Notes: a model not told the origin generated them from the sequence alone. Positions 35,372 to 43,885 are shown, counted from the first letter of the stretch. The stretch: 64,000 nt of DNA from Rhodanobacter sp. AS-Z3 (GCF_029224025.1 NZ_CP119392.1:3743001-3807000), one strand, 5' to 3'. Translations and numbers: made by a program.

Positions 35372-36454
35372 TCAGCCCAGCGCCAACACATCGCCCAACA
35401 AGGCCTGCGCGGTGACCTCCGGCCCCGCACCCGGACCCTGGATCACCAGCGGCTGACTGTTGTATCGGGTGGTGGTGAGTGCGAACTGGTTGTCGGTGCC
35501 ATGGAGTCGCGCCGCGGGATGCGAGAACGGCACTTCAGTCAGACCCACGCGCGCCTGACCACGCTGGTTCAGGCGGGCAAGGAAACGCAACACACAGCCG
35601 CGTGAACTGGCCGCGGCGTAGCGTGCCGCGATGTCCGCATCCAGCTCGTCCAGGCGCGCCAGGAACGCTTCGGTATCCAGTGCACACAAGGCAGCTGGCA
35701 CCAGTCCTTCGATCTGCACTTCATCAGTGCCCAGCGCATAACCCGCATTGCGCGCGATGATCAGCAGCTTGCGCGCGACATCTTCACCGGACAGGTCCGA
35801 ACGCGGGTCCGGTTCGGTGTAACCAAGCTGGCGCGCCTCGCGCAGCAACTCCGAGAATGGGCGGCTGCCATCGTACTGATTGAACAGCCATGACAGCGAA
35901 CCGGAGAACACGCCTTCCAGTGTCAGCAATGCATCGCCGCAACGGCGCAAGCGACGCAAGGTCGACAGCACCGGCAAGCCGGCGCCCACCGTGGCCGAGT
36001 CGCCATAACGACCGCCACCGGCCAACGCCGCCTGCAGCGCACGCCAGCCGGACAACTCGCCACCGGCCAACGCCTTGTTGGCGGTAACTACGTGATAGCC
36101 CTGCGCCAGCCACTCGGCGTGACGCGAGGCCAGCGCCGCATTGGCGGTGGCGTCGATGATCACCTTGACCGGTGCACCACTGGCATCCAGCGCAGCCAGC
36201 AGACTGGCGTTGTCGCGCGGGGCGCCATGCTGATCGAGCTGCTCGCGCAGGTTGCGCTGGGCCAATCGCGCCGGTTCGGTCTGCTGGCGGCGCGAATTCG
36301 CCGCCCCAACCAGTCGCAGCGTGCTGGCCGCGGAGGTATTCAGCAGCTTGAGCAGCGCACCACCAACCACGCCGGTGCCAAGCAGCACAATCGCGATCGC
36401 GGGTGCTGATCCGCTATGCGTTACTGCAACCGCCTCCGCCAGCACCGCGCTCAT
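35372..36454 (-). CDS. hom: Homoserine dehydrogenase
   Basis: A 360-residue monofunctional homoserine dehydrogenase reducing aspartate semialdehyde to homoserine with NAD(P)H. The Rossmann motif is IAIVLLGTGVVGGALLKLL; the substrate region has HVVTANKALAGG, GAGLPVLSTLRRL, EGVFSGSLSWLFNQYDG and the signature AREARQLGYTEPDPRSDLSG region around EARQLGYTEPDPRSDLSGED, with catalytic Asp and Lys residues. It lacks both an aspartokinase domain and a C-terminal ACT domain, so it should escape ACT-type feedback inhibition. It overlaps the upstream metB by four bases (ATGA) and is the third gene of the leftward methionine operon, so its control is by the SAM-responsive leader rather than by threonine. 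Confidence 0.95.
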   Translation of the reverse strand: MSAVLAEAVAVTHSGSAPAIAIVLLGTGVVGGALLKLLNTSAASTLRLVGAANSRRQQTEPARLAQRNLREQLDQHGAPRDNASLLAALDASGAPVKVIIDATANAALASRHAEWLAQGYHVVTANKALAGGELSGWRALQAALAGGGRYGDSATVGAGLPVLSTLRRLRRCGDALLTLEGVFSGSLSWLFNQYDGSRPFSELLREARQLGYTEPDPRSDLSGEDVARKLLIIARNAGYALGTDEVQIEGLVPAALCALDTEAFLARLDELDADIAARYAAASSRGCVLRFLARLNQRGQARVGLTEVPFSHPAARLHGTDNQFALTTTRYNSQPLVIQGPGAGPEVTAQALLGDVLALG

Positions 36455-37662
36455 GCAGGAACTCGACGTTTGGACGTCTTTACGGCAATTGCGCGTTCCA
36501 GCGCTGCGTCAAGGTCACGCAACAGGTCGTCGCCATCCTCGATGCCGACCGACAGCCGCAACAAGCTGTCGGAAATGCCGGCCGTACGGCGCGCCTCAGG
36601 CGCCATCGAGGCGTGGGTCATGGTAGCCGGGTGCGCGATCAGGCTCTCGACGCCGCCTAGCGACTCGGCCAGCGAGAAGTGTTGCAGGCCATCGACGAAG
36701 GCCTGCACCTGGTCGACGTCGCCATCCAGCTCGAAGCTGAGCATGGCGCCGAAGCCTTGCTGCTGACGTGCAGCCAGCACGTGGCCGGTGTGGCTGGACA
36801 GACCCGGGTAGTAGACCTTGCGCACCGCCGCATGCGCGTCCAGCTGCCCGGCAATTCGCGTGGCATTCTCCTGGTGCTGGCGCAGCCGTACATTCAATGT
36901 ACGCAAGCCACGCAAGGTGAGGTAACTATCGAACGGAGCGCCGGTGAGGCCATTGCAGTTGGCCCACCACTTCAGCTGTTCGGCTATGGCAGGTTCGCGT
37001 GCGATCACCGCGCCGCCGACCACGTCGCTGTGGCCGTTGATGTACTTGGTGGTCGAGTGCACCACCACGTCGGCGCCCAGCAACAACGGCTGCTGCAAGG
37101 CGGGCGACAGGAAGGTGTTGTCCACCACCAGCAGCGCACCGACCGCATGGGCGGCCTGCGCCACGTGGCGGATGTCGGTGATCCGCAGCAGCGGATTGGA
37201 CGGCGTTTCCACCCAGACCAGCGCCGGCTTGCGCGCCAGACCGGCAGCCAGCAACACCGGATCGGTGAGGTCGGCAAACTCGACCTGGAAGCGACCTTTC
37301 TTCGCCCACGCGTCGAGCAGGCGCCAGGTGCCGCCATAGCAATCGTGCGCGGCCAGCACGGTGGCACCGGCCGGCACCAGCTCCAGTGCCAGCGCCACAG
37401 CCGACATGCCACTCGAGGTGACCACCGCGCCGACGCCTTGCTCCAGGTCGGCCAACGCATCTCCGAGCAAATCGCGGGTCGGGTTGCCGCTGCGCGAGTA
37501 GTCGTAGGCACGCTTGCGACCAAAGCCGTCGAAGCTGTAATTGGTCGACAGATGCAGTGCTGGCACCACGGCGCCATGCTGGGTGTCGCTCTCGATGCCG
37601 GCGCGAACGGCGCGGGTGGAGGGGGCGGAATCGGTCATCTCAATCTCCGGGTGTTTCGTCAA
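36451..37662 (-). CDS. metB: Cystathionine gamma-synthase (PLP-dependent)
   Basis: A 403-residue trans-sulphuration enzyme. It makes cystathionine from O-succinylhomoserine and cysteine. The PLP-binding lysine lies in DVVVHSTTKYINGHSDVVGG, with SGMSAVALALELV and WVETPSNPLLRITDI as the other cofactor contacts and GVESLIAHPATMTHA in the substrate region. MetB, MetC and MetY are hard to tell apart by eye, but neighbouring metX and hom favour cystathionine gamma-synthase. It starts 116 bp after metX, and a REP-like doublet fills most of that gap. It overlaps hom by ATGA, so those two are coupled. Confidence 0.9.
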   Translation of the reverse strand: MTKHPEIEMTDSAPSTRAVRAGIESDTQHGAVVPALHLSTNYSFDGFGRKRAYDYSRSGNPTRDLLGDALADLEQGVGAVVTSSGMSAVALALELVPAGATVLAAHDCYGGTWRLLDAWAKKGRFQVEFADLTDPVLLAAGLARKPALVWVETPSNPLLRITDIRHVAQAAHAVGALLVVDNTFLSPALQQPLLLGADVVVHSTTKYINGHSDVVGGAVIAREPAIAEQLKWWANCNGLTGAPFDSYLTLRGLRTLNVRLRQHQENATRIAGQLDAHAAVRKVYYPGLSSHTGHVLAARQQQGFGAMLSFELDGDVDQVQAFVDGLQHFSLAESLGGVESLIAHPATMTHASMAPEARRTAGISDSLLRLSVGIEDGDDLLRDLDAALERAIAVKTSKRRVPA

Positions 37663-37682
37663 TCGGTGAAGGTAGATTCTTT

Positions 37683-37757
37683 CGTAGGGCGGGCAGTGCC
37701 CGCCGGGTTCTTGCCCGTAAAACTTCGCCAGCAGTGGCGGGCAGTGCCCGCCCTACG
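37683..37757. repeat. REP-like palindrome doublet, copy B
   Basis: Two arms, GTAGGGCGGGCAGTGCCCGC (from 37684) and GGCGGGCAGTGCCCGCCCTA (from 37736), form an inverted pair around a spacer with CTTGCCCG. Each arm is itself partly palindromic (GGCGGGCAGTGCCCGCC minus its centre). Copy A lies at 26515-26593. This copy sits between metX and metB inside the operon, where a transcript hairpin could dampen read-through or stabilise the upstream mRNA. Confidence 0.85.
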
Positions 37758-37778
37758 CGACTGGATAGTGTCGCGAGC

Positions 37779-38816
37779 CTAGGCCAGCGCTTCGCGCAAC
37801 AGCGGCGCAAGCTGCTCGGGCTCTTTCAGGAAGGCGTCGTGACCGTACGGCGACTCCACCACTTCCAGCGTGGCCGGGCCGCGTAGTCGACGCTGCAATT
37901 CGCACAGGTCGGCCAGCGGCACCAACCTGTCGGACGGAAAACCGATCAACGTGGTCGGCGTCGGTACCTGCTCGGGCGCCACGTCATGCAGGTCGATCGA
38001 TTCGGACAGGGCGAGGAAGCGGTCCGCGTCGAAGCGCTCGACGAAGCGGCGCCCCTGATGCACCAGGTAATCCTCGACCGGGAAGTGGAAGCGGTCCTCA
38101 CGAAATTCCGGCGCACCGGCAAAGCGGCGGCCAAATTCAGCGCTGCCGCGGTAGGTGGTGATTGCCAGTTGCCGCGACAGCGCCAGCGCTTCGTCGACAT
38201 TGCCACTGGCCTGGCCCAGCCGCACGATGCCGCGCTGGACACTGCGCTGAGCAGTACTGAGCGGGTGCGCGCGGTGTGCGCCAGCCAGCAACACCAGTCG
38301 TTCAACCTGCAAGGGGTGCCGCGATGCAAACGCCAGGCCCACCATGGCGCCATAAGACGAACCGACGAAGGCATACGCCCGTGTGATGCGCAGCTCGGCC
38401 AGCAACACGACCAGCGCATCGGCCTGGTCTTCGCTGGAGATCGAGCCAGTGCCCAGCTGCGCCGGGGTCAGCCAGTCAATCGCCAGCACCCGGCAATGCC
38501 GCAGATCGATGGCGGCACCCTCGCCCACCAGTTCGTGCCACCAGCCCGATACCGCCTCGCCAGCCAGCGCGGTGACATCGCGGTCGGCCGAAATGCCGCC
38601 CTGCACGATCACCGTGGGCGCACCGGCCGCACCGTGCCACGCATAGCTCACATCCACCTCGCGCAAGCCGTTGCCGTACTTGGGGCTGAGCTGCAACCGC
38701 CGGGTGCCGCGCTGGGCGGTCAACCGGGCACGCGGCTCGGCAAATGGCGCAGGCACCGCACGCGTCGCGTCGGTACAGCCAGGGTCGCTACAGCGGGCTT
38801 CGGGCAGAAAGGTCAT
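37779..38816 (-). CDS. metX: Homoserine O-acyltransferase (MetX family, probably succinyl type)
   Basis: A 345-residue alpha/beta hydrolase-fold enzyme acylating homoserine, the first committed step to methionine. The nucleophile elbow is AYAFVGSSYGAMVGLAFASR; the catalytic Asp and His are in PSDRLVPLADL and SPYGHDAFLKE. At about 345 residues it is shorter than classic MetX, and the xanthomonad short form is known to use succinyl-CoA, which fits the adjacent cystathionine gamma-synthase. ATG 38816 follows GGAGAGCGTGAG, a good ribosome binding site; upstream in-frame starts would lie inside the riboswitch region. It is the first gene of the metX-metB-hom operon and is preceded by a SAM aptamer and met-box-like repeats. 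Confidence 0.93.
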   Translation of the reverse strand: MTFLPEARCSDPGCTDATRAVPAPFAEPRARLTAQRGTRRLQLSPKYGNGLREVDVSYAWHGAAGAPTVIVQGGISADRDVTALAGEAVSGWWHELVGEGAAIDLRHCRVLAIDWLTPAQLGTGSISSEDQADALVVLLAELRITRAYAFVGSSYGAMVGLAFASRHPLQVERLVLLAGAHRAHPLSTAQRSVQRGIVRLGQASGNVDEALALSRQLAITTYRGSAEFGRRFAGAPEFREDRFHFPVEDYLVHQGRRFVERFDADRFLALSESIDLHDVAPEQVPTPTTLIGFPSDRLVPLADLCELQRRLRGPATLEVVESPYGHDAFLKEPEQLAPLLREALA

Positions 38817-38904
38817 CTCACGCTCTCCGTTAGGCATCGCCCTGCGAGCTACCGAAGAGGTCATGACCCATGGAACGACGGCCATTGCCGCGAACCGGAT
38901 CACG

Positions 38905-39016
38905 CCCATCTACCGGTGGATGCCGAGGCATCCCCGCAGGAGTTGGCACCGTGGCGGAAACGTTCCGCAGGTTGCCCCGGCTTCAATGGGCCTGTCCCTC
39001 AGCCGGTCTCGATGAG
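38905..39016 (-). ncRNA. SAM-I (S-box) riboswitch in the metX leader
   Basis: The minus strand carries the full S-box aptamer. P1 is CTCATC (39016-39011) paired with GATGGG (38910-38905). Between them come the conserved AGGGACAGGCCC, TGAAGCC, GGGGCAACC and GGTGCCAACTCC segments, a P3 hairpin (TGCGGAACG-TTTCCGCC region), and P4 GGATGC-CTCG-GCATCC at 38933-38918. SAM binding should lower expression of metX-metB-hom. No intrinsic terminator follows, but GGTCAT at 38868-38863 can pair with ATGACC, the start region of metX, so control may act on translation (inference). The leader from aptamer to ATG is 88 nt. Confidence 0.93.
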
Positions 39017-39024
39017 TGAAGCGG

Positions 39025-39053
39025 ATGATGCAGCCTGCCACTGACTGTGTCAA
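39025..39053 (-). promoter_or_regulatory. Promoter of the metX-metB-hom operon
   Basis: Minus strand: perfect -35 TTGACA (39053-39048), 17-bp spacer, and -10 CATCAT (39030-39025, four of six matches). Transcription should start near 39018, only a base or two before the SAM aptamer. The upstream edge of the -35 box touches the met-box array. Confidence 0.75.
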
Positions 39054-39054
39054 T

Positions 39055-39086
39055 AGACGTCTAAACGCCTAGACGTATAAACGTCA
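39055..39086. promoter_or_regulatory. Four tandem met-box-like octamers, candidate MetJ operator
   Basis: Four adjoining 8-bp units read AGACGTCT, AAACGCCT, AGACGTAT and AAACGTCA, with 8, 6, 7 and 6 matches to the E. coli met box AGACGTCT. MetJ dimers bind such arrays cooperatively with SAM as corepressor. The array ends one base from the -35 TTGACA of the metX promoter, an ideal position for repression. A different regulator that prefers this palindrome is possible; no metJ gene lies in the window. Confidence 0.7.
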
Positions 39087-39341
39087 TGACATCTTCAAGA
39101 CGGATATTGACGACGTAAAGTGGCGCATGAAGGACGCCACGCCTGGACAGGCAGGCAACTCAAACAAGCCCGCCCGGCCACCCACATGCATCGCCAGACT
39201 GCTGCAATTCCACGACCGCAGAAGCATGGATCGAGGCTCGCCTAGTCCGAAGGGACAATGTTTCCGGGCTGCCGCCACCGTAACAACAGCTGAGCGAACC
39301 TGTGCAAACCCGTCGCCGGAGTACCGGCGTCCTGCTAACGT
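39087..39341. other. Gap between the met control region and the dioxygenase gene
   Basis: About 255 bp with no gene recognised. It presumably carries the promoter of the rightward dioxygenase gene; no clear promoter boxes were found. Confidence 0.4.
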
Positions 39342-40082
39342 ATGCCGATGACTCCCCACCCTGATACGTCCGCGTTGCACACCCGGCTGCAGCGGGACGG
39401 CTTTGCCTTTGCCACTGCCGAAACCATGCGTAGTTTGCTGCCCGTCGAGGCGCTCACCGACTGGCCCGCCTTCGTCGCCAGCTGGAATGATCTGGCGCCG
39501 GACAGCTACCTTGCGGCCAGTGGTCGCCACCGCCGACGGCGGCACGCGACCTTTTCTGCCGAAACCATCGGCGGCGTGCGCGCCGAGGCGCACCAGCCGC
39601 ATTACCAAAGCCTCAAGTACAACCCGTTGCAGGGCGATATCCTGCGCTGGTTCGAACCGGTGCAGCCGGACATCGTGGAAGGCGCCAGCCTGCGGCGCAT
39701 CCTCGCGTTCTGCCATGCATGCTTTGGCGCACTGGCACCGGAGGTCGCACGCTGGCATGTGGAGGTGCATCAGTTCCGCATCGAGGCGCGTGCCGACGAA
39801 GCCGGTGAACCCACCCCGGAAGGCGTGCATCGCGACGGCGTTGATTACGTGCTGGTGTTGCTGATCGATCGCGAGAACATTGAACGCGGCACCACCACCA
39901 TCCACACCGCAGACCGCAGCGAGATCGGTCATTTCACGCTGACCCACCCGCTGGACGCCGCACTGGTCGACGACCACCGTGTTTTCCACGGCGTGACGGC
40001 CGTGACGCCACTCGATCCGGCCCTTCCCGCTCACCGCGACGTGCTGGTAGTGACATTTCGGCGCCAGGCCGAGCCGGCCTGA
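39342..40082 (+). CDS. 2OG-Fe dioxygenase family protein
   Basis: A 246-residue protein of the bacterial 2OG-Fe dioxygenase family that includes amino-acid hydroxylases such as isoleucine dioxygenase. The iron site is seen in TPEGVHRDGVDYVLVLLI (HxD) and the distal His in VDDHRVFHGVTAVTPLD; the final Arg in VLVVTFRR is the likely 2-oxoglutarate contact. The middle segment YQSLKYNPLQGDILRWFEP is conserved in the family. It could hydroxylate a free amino acid, but the substrate is unknown. It starts on the opposite strand from the methionine operon, so its promoter lies in the shared region. Start could be ATG 39342 or 39348. Confidence 0.85.
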   Translation: MPMTPHPDTSALHTRLQRDGFAFATAETMRSLLPVEALTDWPAFVASWNDLAPDSYLAASGRHRRRRHATFSAETIGGVRAEAHQPHYQSLKYNPLQGDILRWFEPVQPDIVEGASLRRILAFCHACFGALAPEVARWHVEVHQFRIEARADEAGEPTPEGVHRDGVDYVLVLLIDRENIERGTTTIHTADRSEIGHFTLTHPLDAALVDDHRVFHGVTAVTPLDPALPAHRDVLVVTFRRQAEPA

Positions 40083-40172
40083 GGTAACCCGGTGGTAGCT
40101 GGATTGCGTACACCTGCGCCGGCTGCAACACTTGATCGGCTGCACCCTCTCGCCAGCCAACGGGAACGCGCC

Positions 40173-40535
40173 ATGTCCGTCGTCGCCAACATCGTGATCG
40201 CCCTGATTGCCCTGCTGCACCTGTGGTTTCTGGTGCTGGAGATGTTCCTGTGGACGCGCCCGGCCGGCCGCCGCGCCTTCGGCACCACGGCGGAATTCGC
40301 CGCACAGTCGAAAACGCTGGCCGCGAATCAAGGTCTGTACAACGGCTTTCTCGCCGCCGGCCTGGCCTGGGGACTGTGGCTTGGCAACGGCGGCGCCGGC
40401 TTCAGCGTGAAGCTGTTCTTCCTGACTTGCGTGTTGATCGCCGGCATTTACGGTGGCCTCACCGCCGCACGCAAGATCCTGCTGATCCAGGCACTGCCGG
40501 CACTGGTCGCACTAATCCTCATCCACCTCGTCTGA
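40173..40535 (+). CDS. DUF1304 family small membrane protein
   Basis: A 120-residue protein with four hydrophobic helices. It begins VVANIVIALIALLHLWFLVL and continues with EMFLWTRPAGRRAFGTT, then LAANQGLYNGFLAAGLAWGL, the most conserved DUF1304 segment, and ends LLIQALPALVALILIHLV. Its biochemical role is unknown. ATG 40173 is chosen since an upstream in-frame ATG (40092) lies right at the end of the preceding gene and adds a non-conserved stretch. The downstream M24 gene starts 13 bp after its stop, so these two are co-transcribed. Confidence 0.88.
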   Translation: MSVVANIVIALIALLHLWFLVLEMFLWTRPAGRRAFGTTAEFAAQSKTLAANQGLYNGFLAAGLAWGLWLGNGGAGFSVKLFFLTCVLIAGIYGGLTAARKILLIQALPALVALILIHLV

Positions 40536-40548
40536 CGGCATTTCACCC

Positions 40549-41211
40549 ATGCCTTCCCTGCCCCGCGAAGCGGTTGGCCAGCGTTACGACCCCGCCTTGA
40601 TGCAGCACGCCCGCGAACGCAGCTGGGCCGCGTTGCACGGCATCCGCGAGCGCATGCATCCGGGAATCAGCGAGGCCGAGGCGAAGGTCGAGGCGATGGA
40701 AGTCTTTCGCGAACTCGGCTACCAGCGCCTGTGGCATCCGGTGCTGGTGCGCATCGGCGCCAACACCACCAAGGCCTACCGGCAGGCGTCCGACCCCACG
40801 GTCCGGCTGGGCGAAAACGACTGCTACTTCATCGACCTTGGGCTGGTGTTCGACGGCCATGAGGGCGATGTGGGTGACACCTTCGTGATTGGCAACGCGC
40901 CGCAACAGCAAGCCTGCGCCGAAGCAGCACGCACACTGTTCCACGAGGTGGCCGACACCTGGCGCCGGCAAGGCCTGAGTGGCCGGGCGCTGTACGCCTT
41001 CGCCGAGCAACGTGCCGCCGCCATGGGTTGGCGCTTCAACCACGCGACCAAGGGCCACCGTGTAGGTGACTTTCCGCACTCGATCCACAAGGGTGGCGAC
41101 CTCTCCAGTCTTTCCGCATCACCGTCACAGAACCTGTGGATACTGGAGATCCAGATCGCGCATCCCAGCGAACCGTTCGGTGCGTTCTACGAGGACCTGC
41201 TGTCAGCGTAG
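40549..41211 (+). CDS. M24-family metallopeptidase (short pita-bread protein)
   Basis: A 220-residue protein with only the pita-bread fold of methionine aminopeptidase and aminopeptidase P. Metal ligand candidates are the Asp residues in DCYFIDLGLVFDGHEGDVGD, the His in GDFPHSIHKGG and Glu in NLWILEIQIAHP. The pattern is less close to methionine aminopeptidase than to Xaa-Pro dipeptidase-like proteins of unknown substrate. It begins 13 bp after DUF1304. The last Glu usually found near the C-terminus may be the one in YEDLLSA, so activity is likely but not certain. Confidence 0.82.
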   Translation: MPSLPREAVGQRYDPALMQHARERSWAALHGIRERMHPGISEAEAKVEAMEVFRELGYQRLWHPVLVRIGANTTKAYRQASDPTVRLGENDCYFIDLGLVFDGHEGDVGDTFVIGNAPQQQACAEAARTLFHEVADTWRRQGLSGRALYAFAEQRAAAMGWRFNHATKGHRVGDFPHSIHKGGDLSSLSASPSQNLWILEIQIAHPSEPFGAFYEDLLSA

Positions 41212-41332
41212 TGGCGTGCCACCAGCAAACGACTGGCATCCAGTCATGTTCCATTGAAAAGCCTTGCAGCAAGCGGCATATGAGCCGTGCGTTCCTGACA
41301 CATCATCGCGCCATCCTTATGGAGTTCCGCCC

Positions 41333-43462
41333 GTGGCCCGCAACAAACCCCTGAACCTGTATCGCAACATCGGCATCATCGCGCACATCGACGCGGGCAA
41401 GACCACGACCACGGAGCGCGTGCTGTACTACACCGGCAAGAAGCACCAGATCGTCGACGTGCATGACACCAAGGAAGGCAAGGGTTCAACCACCACCGAC
41501 TACATGGAACAGGAGCGCAAGCGCGGCATCACGATCCAGTCGGCGGCAGTCTCTGCGGTGTGGAAAGGTCACCAGATCAATGTCATCGATACGCCGGGAC
41601 ACGTCGACTTCACCATCGAAGTGAATCGCTCACTGCGCGTACTCGACGGCGCCGTGGTGGTGTTCGATGGCGTTGCCGGCGTGGAGCCGCAAACCGAAAC
41701 CAACTGGCGGCTGGCTGATCAGTACAAGGTGCCGCGGATCTGCTACGTCAACAAGATGGATCGCATCGGTGCGAATTTCGCACATTGCGTGAAGGGCATC
41801 CGCGAGCGCCTCGGCGCCAACGCACTGCTGTGCCAGGTGCCGCTGGGCAGCAGCGACGAGTTCGTCGGCATGGCCGACCTGGTCGCTGGCGTGGGCTACA
41901 TCTGGGCCTCCGACGACAAGGACAGCGTGTGGGAAAGCGTGCCGCTGGACCAGCTGAAGGATCGCCTCAAGTTCGACTCGAACGCCGACAACGACTGGGT
42001 AGCCAACCTGCCCAAGCTACGCTCCGACTTGCTGGAAAGCGCGCTGGCGCTGGACGACGACGCGTTCGAACGGCTGCTCAACACCGGCGAGTTTGATCCG
42101 GAACTGCTCAAGCACTGCATCCGTCGCGGCACCGTCACCGGCGAACTGGTGCCCGTGCTGTGTGGCTCGTCGTACAAGAACAAGGGCGTGCAGCAGTTGC
42201 TGGATGCGGTAGTCGATTACCTGCCCTACCCGGGCGAGAACGGCGGCATCGCGATGGTCGACGAAGACGGCAACGTCATCGGCGAGCAGGCGGTGACCGA
42301 CGACGCGCCCGCGCGCGCGCTGGCGTTCAAGGTGATCAACGACCAGTTCGGCACGTTGACCTTCTGCCGCGTCTATTCCGGCGTGATCAAGAAAGGCGAC
42401 ACCTTGCAGAACGTCACCCGCGGCAAGAAAGAACGCGTGGGCCGCATCGTCGAAGTGCAGGCCGATGACACCAAGGAAATCGACGAGGTGCGCGCCGGTG
42501 ACATCTGCGCCTTCGTCTCGATGAAGGACACCGAGACCGGCGACTCGCTGAGCGACCCGGCGCACCCGGCGCTGCTCGAGCGCATGCGCTTCCCCGATCC
42601 GGTGATCAGCGTGTCGGTCGAGCCGAAGAGCCGCAACGACGTCGACAAGCTGTCCACCGCGCTCTACAAGATGGTCAAGGCCGACCCGTCGCTGCGCATG
42701 GAAGTGGACCAGGAAACCGGCCAGACCGTGCTCAAGGGCATGGGTGAGCTGCATCTGGAAATCACCATCGACCGCATGCGCACCGAGCTCGGTGTGGAAG
42801 CGAACATGGGCAAGCCCAAGGTCAGCTTCCGCGAAGCGTTCGGCCAGACGGTCGAACATGTCTATACCCACAAGAAGCAATCCGGTGGCTCGGGCCAGTT
42901 CGCCGAGGTCAAGATGATCTTCACTCCGGGCGAGCCAGGCAGCGGCGTGGTGTTCTCCGACGAAGTGGTCGGTGGCCGCGTACCACGCGAATACATACCA
43001 GCGGTGGAGCACGCGGTGAAGGTCGAGTCGCGTCAGGGCCAGGTGGCCGGCTACGAAGTGGTCGATTTCAAGGCCAGCCTGGTCGATGGCAAATACCATG
43101 ACGTCGACTCCTCCGCCCTGGCGTTCGAAATTGCCAGCCGCCAGTGTTTCCGCGAAGCCATGAAGCTCAGCAAGCCGAAGCTGCTGGAGCCGATCATGAG
43201 TCTGGAAGTGGTCACCGAAGCGGCCTACCTCGGCGACGTGATCGGCGACATCAACCGCCGTCGCGGCACCATCACCGATCAAGGCCAGAAAGGCACCTCG
43301 GCGTTCGTGCAGGGCTTCGTGCCGCTGTCGGAAATGTTCGGCTATATCAACTTCCTGCGCTCCGCCACCAGCGGCCGTGGCAACTTCTCGATGATCTTCG
43401 ATCACTACCAGGAAGTGCCCGCCAGCATGGTCGAGAAGCTGATGGAGAAAGAGTCGAAATAA
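41333..43462 (+). CDS. fusA: Elongation factor G, isolated copy
   Basis: A 709-residue translocation GTPase with all five EF-G domains. G1 is AHIDAGKTTTTERVLYY, G2 includes RKRGITIQSAAVS, G3 is DTPGHVDFTIEV and G4 is NKMDRIG. The switch I region (VHDTKEGKGSTTTDYMEQE) is longer by a few residues than in the usual EF-G (HDGAATMDWMEQE). There are no rpsL, rpsG or tuf genes nearby, so this is probably a second EF-G paralogue rather than the str-operon copy (inference). The start is GTG 41333, preceded by GGAG; an in-frame ATG at 41264 lacks homology. A hairpin follows. Confidence 0.9.
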   Translation: MARNKPLNLYRNIGIIAHIDAGKTTTTERVLYYTGKKHQIVDVHDTKEGKGSTTTDYMEQERKRGITIQSAAVSAVWKGHQINVIDTPGHVDFTIEVNRSLRVLDGAVVVFDGVAGVEPQTETNWRLADQYKVPRICYVNKMDRIGANFAHCVKGIRERLGANALLCQVPLGSSDEFVGMADLVAGVGYIWASDDKDSVWESVPLDQLKDRLKFDSNADNDWVANLPKLRSDLLESALALDDDAFERLLNTGEFDPELLKHCIRRGTVTGELVPVLCGSSYKNKGVQQLLDAVVDYLPYPGENGGIAMVDEDGNVIGEQAVTDDAPARALAFKVINDQFGTLTFCRVYSGVIKKGDTLQNVTRGKKERVGRIVEVQADDTKEIDEVRAGDICAFVSMKDTETGDSLSDPAHPALLERMRFPDPVISVSVEPKSRNDVDKLSTALYKMVKADPSLRMEVDQETGQTVLKGMGELHLEITIDRMRTELGVEANMGKPKVSFREAFGQTVEHVYTHKKQSGGSGQFAEVKMIFTPGEPGSGVVFSDEVVGGRVPREYIPAVEHAVKVESRQGQVAGYEVVDFKASLVDGKYHDVDSSALAFEIASRQCFREAMKLSKPKLLEPIMSLEVVTEAAYLGDVIGDINRRRGTITDQGQKGTSAFVQGFVPLSEMFGYINFLRSATSGRGNFSMIFDHYQEVPASMVEKLMEKESK

Positions 43463-43506
43463 GTCGTCATGTCGCTCTGACACGACGCTTGCCTCAGCCT
43501 CGTACA

Positions 43507-43537
43507 CGAAAGCCCGGGATGTATTTCCGGGCTTTCG
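43507..43537 (+). terminator. Probable terminator hairpin after fusA
   Basis: An 11-bp perfect stem (CGAAAGCCCGG / CCGGGCTTTCG) with a nine-base loop lies 44 bp after the stop. There is no T run after the stem, although its own 3' arm ends in CTTTCG, so termination may be weak. It also works for transcripts from the other strand. Confidence 0.6.
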
Positions 43538-43885
43538 CGTTGGTGTCCACCGCTGCAGATGACCGGCGGCCGCGTAACGGCTGCCAACCGGATGGGGCAA
43601 ACCGACACACCATTGAAGCCGATGGCAGCAAGCAACCCACCCACTCCAGCGAAGCGCCTTCGTCGACCCATGACTGCGGGCGACCAACGGCCTGAAAAAA
43701 CTGCGAGGGCAAGACGAGCACGAGCGATGGTGCTCTGCATCGGTGTGTCGAAAACAGACCCGTAGCCAGGTAGCACGCGCGCTCACGGCTGCGCGACACA
43801 CACGGCTACCGGTACGGTTTTTTCAATGTTGGGCAAAGCCAGTGAAAGGGATGGCAGCTTGCACCATCCACGCTAGACTTTGGGC
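43538..43885. other. Intergenic region, no gene seen
   Basis: About 350 bp between the fusA hairpin and the EamA transporter gene. Open frames on both strands carry no recognisable pattern. Confidence 0.45.

Noticed and set aside
42017..43801. A 594-codon open frame on the minus strand opposite fusA
   Set aside because: It lies antisense to a clear EF-G gene and is an effect of high third-position GC; the protein has no family pattern.
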